10,697 nt of DNA from positions 25,449 through 36,145 of the forward strand of contig PQAI01000189.1 in NCBI GenBank assembly GCA_003105245.1. The letters run 5' to 3'. A program made the translations under genes and the position numbers. Below, one piece after another: positions 7,110-10,697 of the stretch (its first letter is position 1; every line of letters starts with the position of its first letter). The notes under the pieces are model-generated. The model saw nothing but the letters and a program-made list of their open reading frames with translations. It was not told the DNA's origin and searched no databases. The DNA comes from Betaproteobacteria bacterium (lineage in GTDB: Bacteria; Pseudomonadota; Gammaproteobacteria; Burkholderiales; Usitatibacteraceae).

Positions 7110-8417
7110 CTAGAGCACGTAGCGGGAGAGGTCCTCGCTCTTCGCGAGTCCCGCCAGGCGCGCCTCGACGTAGGCCGCGTCGATCCTCGCCTCGCGCGAG
7201 CCGCGCCCGGCGTCGAAGGAGATCTCCTCGAGGAGCTTCTCCATCACCGTGTGCAGGCGGCGCGCGCCGATGTTCTCGGTGCGCTCGTTGACGGCGCAGG
7301 CGATCTCGGCGATGCGGCGGACCGCGTCGGGCGTGAAGGAGAGCGCCACCTCCTCGGTGGCGAGGAGCGCCTCGTACTGGCGCGTGAGGCAGGCGTCGGT
7401 CGCGGTGAGGATGCGCTCGAAGTCCTCCACCGTGAGGCTCGAGAGCTCCACGCGGATGGGCAGCCGTCCCTGCAGCTCCGGGATCAGGTCCGAGGGCCGC
7501 GCGAGGTGGAAGGCGCCGCTCGCGATGAAGAGGATGTGGTCGGTGCGCACCACGCCGTACTTCGTGGTGACGGCCGTGCCCTCCACGAGCGGCAGCAGGT
7601 CGCGCTGCACGCCCTGGCGCGAGACGTCGGCGCCGGCGATCTCGCCGCGGCTCGCGATCTTGTCGATCTCGTCGAGGAAGACGATGCCGTTCTGCTCGAC
7701 GGCGCGCATCGCCTTCACGCGGATCTCCTCCTCGTTCACGAGCTTGCCCGCCTCCTCGTCGGTGAGCAGGCGCAGGGCCTCGCGGATCGGGAGCTTGCGC
7801 GGCCGGCGCCGCCCGCCTCCCAGGTTGGCGAACATCCCCTGCAGCTGCTGCGTCAGCTCCTCCATGCCGGGCGGGGCCATGATCTCCATGGAGGCCGCGC
7901 CCTGCGCCACGTCGATCTCGATCTCCCTGTCGTCGAGCTTTCCCTCGCGCAGCATCTTGCGGAAGCGCTGCCGCGTGGAGCCGGCCTCCTGTTGCTCGGA
8001 GGGCGGCACCCCCGGCAGGAGCGCGTCCAGGACCCGCTCCTCGGCGGCGTCCTCGGCGCGCGGGCGAACCTTCGCCGTCTCCTGCTCGCGCGTGGTCTTC
8101 ACCGCCACCTCGGCCAGGTCGCGGATGATCGTGTCGACGTCGCGGCCGACGTAGCCCACCTCGGTGAACTTCGTCGCCTCGACCTTCACGAAGGGGGCGT
8201 TGGCGAGCCTCGCCAGCCGGCGCGCGATCTCCGTCTTGCCCACGCCCGTGGGCCCGATCATGAGGATGTTCTTGGGGGTGATCTCGCCGCGCAGGGGCTC
8301 GGGCACCTGCGAGCGGCGCCAGCGGTTCCGGAGCGCGATGGCGACGGCCTTCTTGGCGGCGTCCTGCCCGACGATGTGCTTGTCGAGCTCGTGGACGATC
8401 TCCTGCGGGGTCATCAT
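7110..8417 (-). CDS. hslU: ATP-dependent protease ATPase subunit HslU
   Basis: AAA+ unfoldase of 435 residues (E. coli 443). Hexameric rings of HslU unfold substrates and feed them to the HslV protease in the cytoplasm. Visible: the N-terminal [16 protein letters not shown], Walker A GPTGVGKT (55-62), pore loop GYVGRD (88-93), an intermediate I-domain (about 105-235) with the [12 protein letters not shown] segment, Walker B IVFLDEID with D249/E250, sensor and arginine-finger region [12 protein letters not shown], and the C-terminal LSRYVL tail that inserts into HslV. The first codons are two consecutive ATGs; the second (8414) is an equally possible start, and a weak CAGG precedes them. It lies 33 nt after hslV and is presumably co-transcribed with it. 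Confidence 0.97.
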   Translation of the reverse strand: MMTPQEIVHELDKHIVGQDAAKKAVAIALRNRWRRSQVPEPLRGEITPKNILMIGPTGVGKTEIARRLARLANAPFVKVEATKFTEVGYVGRDVDTIIRDLAEVAVKTTREQETAKVRPRAEDAAEERVLDALLPGVPPSEQQEAGSTRQRFRKMLREGKLDDREIEIDVAQGAASMEIMAPPGMEELTQQLQGMFANLGGGRRRPRKLPIREALRLLTDEEAGKLVNEEEIRVKAMRAVEQNGIVFLDEIDKIASRGEIAGADVSRQGVQRDLLPLVEGTAVTTKYGVVRTDHILFIASGAFHLARPSDLIPELQGRLPIRVELSSLTVEDFERILTATDACLTRQYEALLATEEVALSFTPDAVRRIAEIACAVNERTENIGARRLHTVMEKLLEEISFDAGRGSREARIDAAYVEARLAGLAKSEDLSRYVL

Positions 8418-8450
8418 GGTCGCGGCCTGCGGCGGGGTGGGGCCCGGGCG

Positions 8451-8996
8451 CTAGCCCTCGAGCGTTTCCACCACGTGGTTCTGGTTCGTGTAGATGCAGA
8501 TGTCGCCCGCGATCTCGAGCGACCGCTTGACGATGTCGGCGGGGGCGAGGTCCGTGTGCTCGAGCAGCGCGATCGCCGCGGCCTGGGCGTAGGAGCCGCC
8601 GCTGCCCATCGCGACGATGCCGCGCTCCGGCTCGAGGACGTCGCCGGTGCCGGTGATCAGGAGGGAGGCCTCGCGGTCGGCCACGGCGAGCATGGCCTCC
8701 AGGCGGCGGAGCATCCGGTCGGTGCGCCAGTCCTTGGCCAGCTCGACCGCCGAGCGCAGGAGGTTGCCCTGGTGCTTCTCGAGCTTCGCCTCGAAGCGCT
8801 CGAACAGCGTGAAGGCGTCGGCCGTGGCGCCGGCGAACCCGGCGAGGATGCGGTCGCCGTAGAGCCGGCGGACCTTGCGGGCCGTGGCCTTCACCACGAC
8901 GTTGCCCAGCGTCACCTGCCCGTCGCCGCCCATGGCGACGCGCGCGCCGCGCCGCACGCTGACGATGGTGGTGCCGTGGAAGGAGTCTTCGGCCAT
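8451..8996 (-). CDS. hslV: ATP-dependent protease subunit HslV
   Basis: Proteasome-like N-terminal threonine peptidase of 181 residues, forming dodecamers with HslU to degrade misfolded proteins. [11 protein letters not shown] at the N-terminus places the catalytic threonine at residue 9, after an 8-residue propeptide (MAEDSFHG) that must be removed; E. coli has only Met before it. Other family features are [12 protein letters not shown], with the lysine-bearing segment [13 protein letters not shown], the [20 protein letters not shown] segment, and [11 protein letters not shown] near the C-terminal third. The ATG is 7 nt after the stop of the STAS protein gene, with an AGAG overlapping that stop, so translational coupling is likely. 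Confidence 0.97.
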   Translation of the reverse strand: MAEDSFHGTTIVSVRRGARVAMGGDGQVTLGNVVVKATARKVRRLYGDRILAGFAGATADAFTLFERFEAKLEKHQGNLLRSAVELAKDWRTDRMLRRLEAMLAVADREASLLITGTGDVLEPERGIVAMGSGGSYAQAAAIALLEHTDLAPADIVKRSLEIAGDICIYTNQNHVVETLEG

Positions 8997-9003
8997 GGCG
9001 GCT

Positions 9004-10098
9004 CTAGTTCGCCTTGCGGCGGATGAGGATCGCGTGGCGATTGAACCCGAACGCCTCCAGGAGCGCGGCGTTCAATTCCGAGAGATTGGAAAGGATTACC
9101 CGCTTGCCCGCGAGCTGGATCGCCTTCACCACCTCGAAGAACTGGGCGCACGCGGCGAAGTCGATGCGCAGGACCTTGCCCATGTCCACGACGACCTCGG
9201 TGCCGGAGGCGGCGTGGGCGGCGAGATCCGCGAACTGGTTCTGGCTCGCGGTGGAGATGACGCCCTTCATCGCGAAGCCCGCGGCCGCGGCGGGGGGCGG
9301 CGCGGCGGCCGGCGTGGCCGGGGCCCGGGAGGCGGCCTCCGCCACGGAGTTCACGTAGACCTCCCAGTTGGGCGGCGAGATCTCGAAGGCGACGGCGTAC
9401 TCGAGGCCCAGCTCCTCGAAGGGCTCGTTCTTGCCCTGGATCACGAAGAGCTCGAAGAGCAGCAGCCAGAAGCTGCGGATGGCGTCGGAGGCGCGCTCGT
9501 TGAACGCCGCGCGCAGCACCTTCTCCAGCACTTCGGCGTTGTTGAACCACATGGGGGTTCCGGCGCGGCGCAGCCGCTGGAGGGCCGCGGCCAGAAGAGC
9601 GGCCTCGGAGGCCGTGATCGCCGTGATCTTGGCGAAATCGATTCGCACCGTGCCCATCGACTCGGCGAAGGCGACGAGCCTCTCGATCTCGGGGCCGAGC
9701 TCGCCCAGGCTGTTGGGCTTGAGCGCGAAGAAGTCCTTGCGCTCGCGGCTCTGGGCGCGCCGAGGGTCGGAGGCCGCCTCGGCGCCGCCTGCCCAGACGG
9801 GCGGGGATTGCTCGAAGCGCACCGTGTAGAGGAGCGAGAGCGCCTCGAACTCGGAACGGTTCTGGGTGACCTCGAAGAGGTCGAAGAGCATGAGCCAGGG
9901 CTGCTTGTTGGTGCGGCTCGCGGGATCGCGGGTGAGCCCCTTGAGGATCGCCTCGGCGGGCACCGGCATGTTCGCGGCGTACAGGACCGCCGCCTCCTGC
10001 GCCGGCGGCAGCGGCGCGGAGTGGTATTCCTCGCTGCCGATGCGCCCCGGCGCGCGGGGGACGGGCCTGGGCTGGCCGGGAGAGGCGGTCGCGGCCAC
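9004..10098 (-). CDS. Tandem helical-module/STAS protein upstream of hslVU
   Basis: Protein of 364 residues, soluble, without signal peptide. It appears to be two copies of one unit. Copy 1: a short helical module with a W-to-W block (68-102) then a STAS-like domain (about 124-200). Copy 2: the same W-to-W block (211-245), an Ala/Pro linker (about 259-273) and a second STAS-like domain (about 275-361). By eye 18 of 35 residues match between the blocks, including F-E-x-L, Y-x-V-x-FE and SPP-x-W. STAS domains act in anti-anti-sigma factors, scaffolds and membrane-lipid binding; the module recalls TPR-like segments of FimV-type proteins. The second STAS copy lacks the usual phosphorylated serine. 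The GTG start follows GAGGAG (10 nt spacing) after the DUF3299 stop; the frame remains open upstream to 10455, but that part only shadows the DUF3299 gene. Molecular role unknown. Confidence 0.75.
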   Translation of the reverse strand: MAATASPGQPRPVPRAPGRIGSEEYHSAPLPPAQEAAVLYAANMPVPAEAILKGLTRDPASRTNKQPWLMLFDLFEVTQNRSEFEALSLLYTVRFEQSPPVWAGGAEAASDPRRAQSRERKDFFALKPNSLGELGPEIERLVAFAESMGTVRIDFAKITAITASEAALLAAALQRLRRAGTPMWFNNAEVLEKVLRAAFNERASDAIRSFWLLLFELFVIQGKNEPFEELGLEYAVAFEISPPNWEVYVNSVAEAASRAPATPAAAPPPAAAAGFAMKGVISTASQNQFADLAAHAASGTEVVVDMGKVLRIDFAACAQFFEVVKAIQLAGKRVILSNLSELNAALLEAFGFNRHAILIRRKAN

Positions 10099-10108
10099 GA
10101 TCGCTTCG

Positions 10109-10114
10109 CTCCTC
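10109..10114 (-). promoter_or_regulatory. Ribosome binding site of the STAS protein gene
   Basis: GAGGAG on the - strand, overlapping the DUF3299 stop codon (TGA at 10115-10113) and 10 nt before the GTG at 10098. It decides against the longer upstream frame and suggests translational coupling to the preceding gene. Confidence 0.6.
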
Positions 10115-10613
10115 AGGGCTTGGCCGCGGCCGCGTTGGTGAGCCGGTAGTAGACGACGTCGTTGTCCAGGACCGCGAGGCGTCCCGAAATCACGACGGGC
10201 TCGAACGTGAACTCGATGGGCGGGTCGGCGAGCACCTCGACGAGGGATTCGGGCCCGCCGGTCAGGCAGAAGGAGCAATGCGGCGGGTAGGCCGACAGGA
10301 GGAAGCGCTTCTGCTTCTTCGCCTGGTCGAGCGGCATCATGAAGCCGTAGAGCTTCACCTGCTGCTTGTCGAGATCCTTCACCTCCTTCGGGAAGACGGG
10401 GCCGAACTTCTTGTCGGGCTTCTGCACCGTCTTCGTCGACTGCAGGAGCTGCCACGGGATCGTGCCGGCCGGGGCCGGGTCGCCCCCGATCCAGAAGCCG
10501 CCCTGCGCGGGCGATTTCGCCGGGTCCTGCGGCTGGACCGCCGAGGCGAGCGTGGCCGCGAGCGCCGCGGCGACGGCGGCGAGGGTGCGGCGAAGGGATG
10601 CGGAGGAGGCCAT
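10113..10613 (-). CDS. DUF3299 family exported protein
   Basis: Protein of 166 residues with an N-terminal Sec signal peptide (R8, R9, then a hydrophobic Ala/Leu run; likely cleavage after A23-S24-A25). The mature part fits DUF3299: IPWQLLQ, a VKLYGFMMPLD segment (86-96), FLLSAYPPHCSFC with cysteines C113 and C116, then GGPESLVEVL and a C-terminal beta-rich stretch. The CxxC suggests a metal site, a disulfide or a redox role; the function of the family is not established. It is periplasmic by prediction. The gene lies 12 nt after a probable ABC permease gene and 14 nt before the STAS gene, all on one strand. No clear ribosome binding site precedes the ATG, so its translation may be coupled to the upstream gene. 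Confidence 0.8.
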   Translation of the reverse strand: MASSASLRRTLAAVAAALAATLASAVQPQDPAKSPAQGGFWIGGDPAPAGTIPWQLLQSTKTVQKPDKKFGPVFPKEVKDLDKQQVKLYGFMMPLDQAKKQKRFLLSAYPPHCSFCLTGGPESLVEVLADPPIEFTFEPVVISGRLAVLDNDVVYYRLTNAAAAKP

Positions 10614-10625
10614 GGCTTGACTAGG

Positions 10626-10697
10626 TTACCGTTTCGCGAGGAGGCTCGCCGGGTCGCTGGCGTAGGCCTGAAGTGCGGGCACGAGGCAGGTAAGCGC
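10626..10697 (-). CDS. C-terminal end of a possible FtsX-type ABC transporter permease (partial)
   Basis: The last 23 codons of a reading frame enter from the right edge and end at TAA (10628-10626). The peptide ALTCLVPALQAYASDPASLL followed by AKR resembles the end of FtsX/MacB-type permeases, where the last membrane helix is followed by a P-A-x-x-A-Y-x-x-D-P motif. DUF3299 genes often sit beside such permeases, which supports the call. The fragment is too short to be sure; some other membrane protein could end in a similar way. Confidence 0.45.
   Translation of the reverse strand, partial: ALTCLVPALQAYASDPASLLAKR

Noticed and set aside
7251..9026. Long open frame on the + strand (591 codons) opposite hslU and hslV
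   Set aside because: Entirely antisense to two highly conserved genes; its His/Asp/Leu/Gly-rich product is the mirror of their codon use.
8875..10149. Open frame on the + strand (424 codons) opposite the STAS gene
   Set aside because: Antisense shadow with repetitive Glu/Gly/Arg/Leu composition and no domain.
10099..10455. N-terminal extension of the STAS protein by 119 codons
   Set aside because: The extension overlaps the DUF3299 gene out of frame and has shadow-like Arg/Pro/Ala composition. A GAGGAG before GTG 10098 gives a better start.

Overview
The window is high-GC DNA (roughly 70% by eye), densely packed, with frequent GTG starts and gene overlaps. Gene content (nudB, a ybhP/clsB pair, an arginine-inhibited-type argB, hslVU beside a STAS protein and a DUF3299 protein) suggests a proteobacterium, most likely betaproteobacterial. 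That is inference from gene families and context, not a database result. The longest stretch without a gene is 4118-4274, the divergent control region between argB and bufA. No tRNA, rRNA, CRISPR array, insertion sequence or phage gene was seen.

Left block, + strand (1-3186): the 3' part of an isoaspartyl peptidase/type 2 asparaginase, then a tight run of nudB (folate-pathway Nudix hydrolase), an endonuclease/exonuclease/phosphatase protein of the YbhP type, and clsB (phospholipase D-type cardiolipin synthase). The YbhP-ClsB pairing matches the E. coli ybhP-ybhO arrangement. argB (N-acetylglutamate kinase) converges on clsB from the - strand.

Centre (4118-6191): this is the most interesting part. 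A bufferin operon, bufA-bufB-bufC, runs on the + strand, divergent from argB. It encodes a small secreted four-cysteine precursor (DUF2282), a multinuclear non-haem iron oxidase (MNIO, DUF692) and its DUF2063 partner. Characterised relatives make post-translationally modified cysteine peptides that bind copper in the periplasm, so a copper-buffering role is the best inference here. The bufA leader has an extended -10 element and a perfect 7-bp inverted repeat just before the ribosome binding site. The argB side has its own sigma70-like promoter and a canonical G-quadruplex motif on the opposite DNA strand.

Right block, - strand (10697 to 6188): the last 23 codons of a possible FtsX-type ABC permease, a secreted DUF3299 protein with a CxxC motif, a protein with two copies of a helical-repeat-plus-STAS unit, hslV and hslU (ATP-dependent protease), and a lipoprotein with two NTF2-like domains. 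The lipoprotein's stop codon shares a CTAG with the bufC stop. The spacing from the permease through hslU is consistent with one transcript. Envelope functions recur (cardiolipin synthesis, periplasmic metal peptide, lipoprotein, secreted DUF3299), but no single pathway joins all genes.
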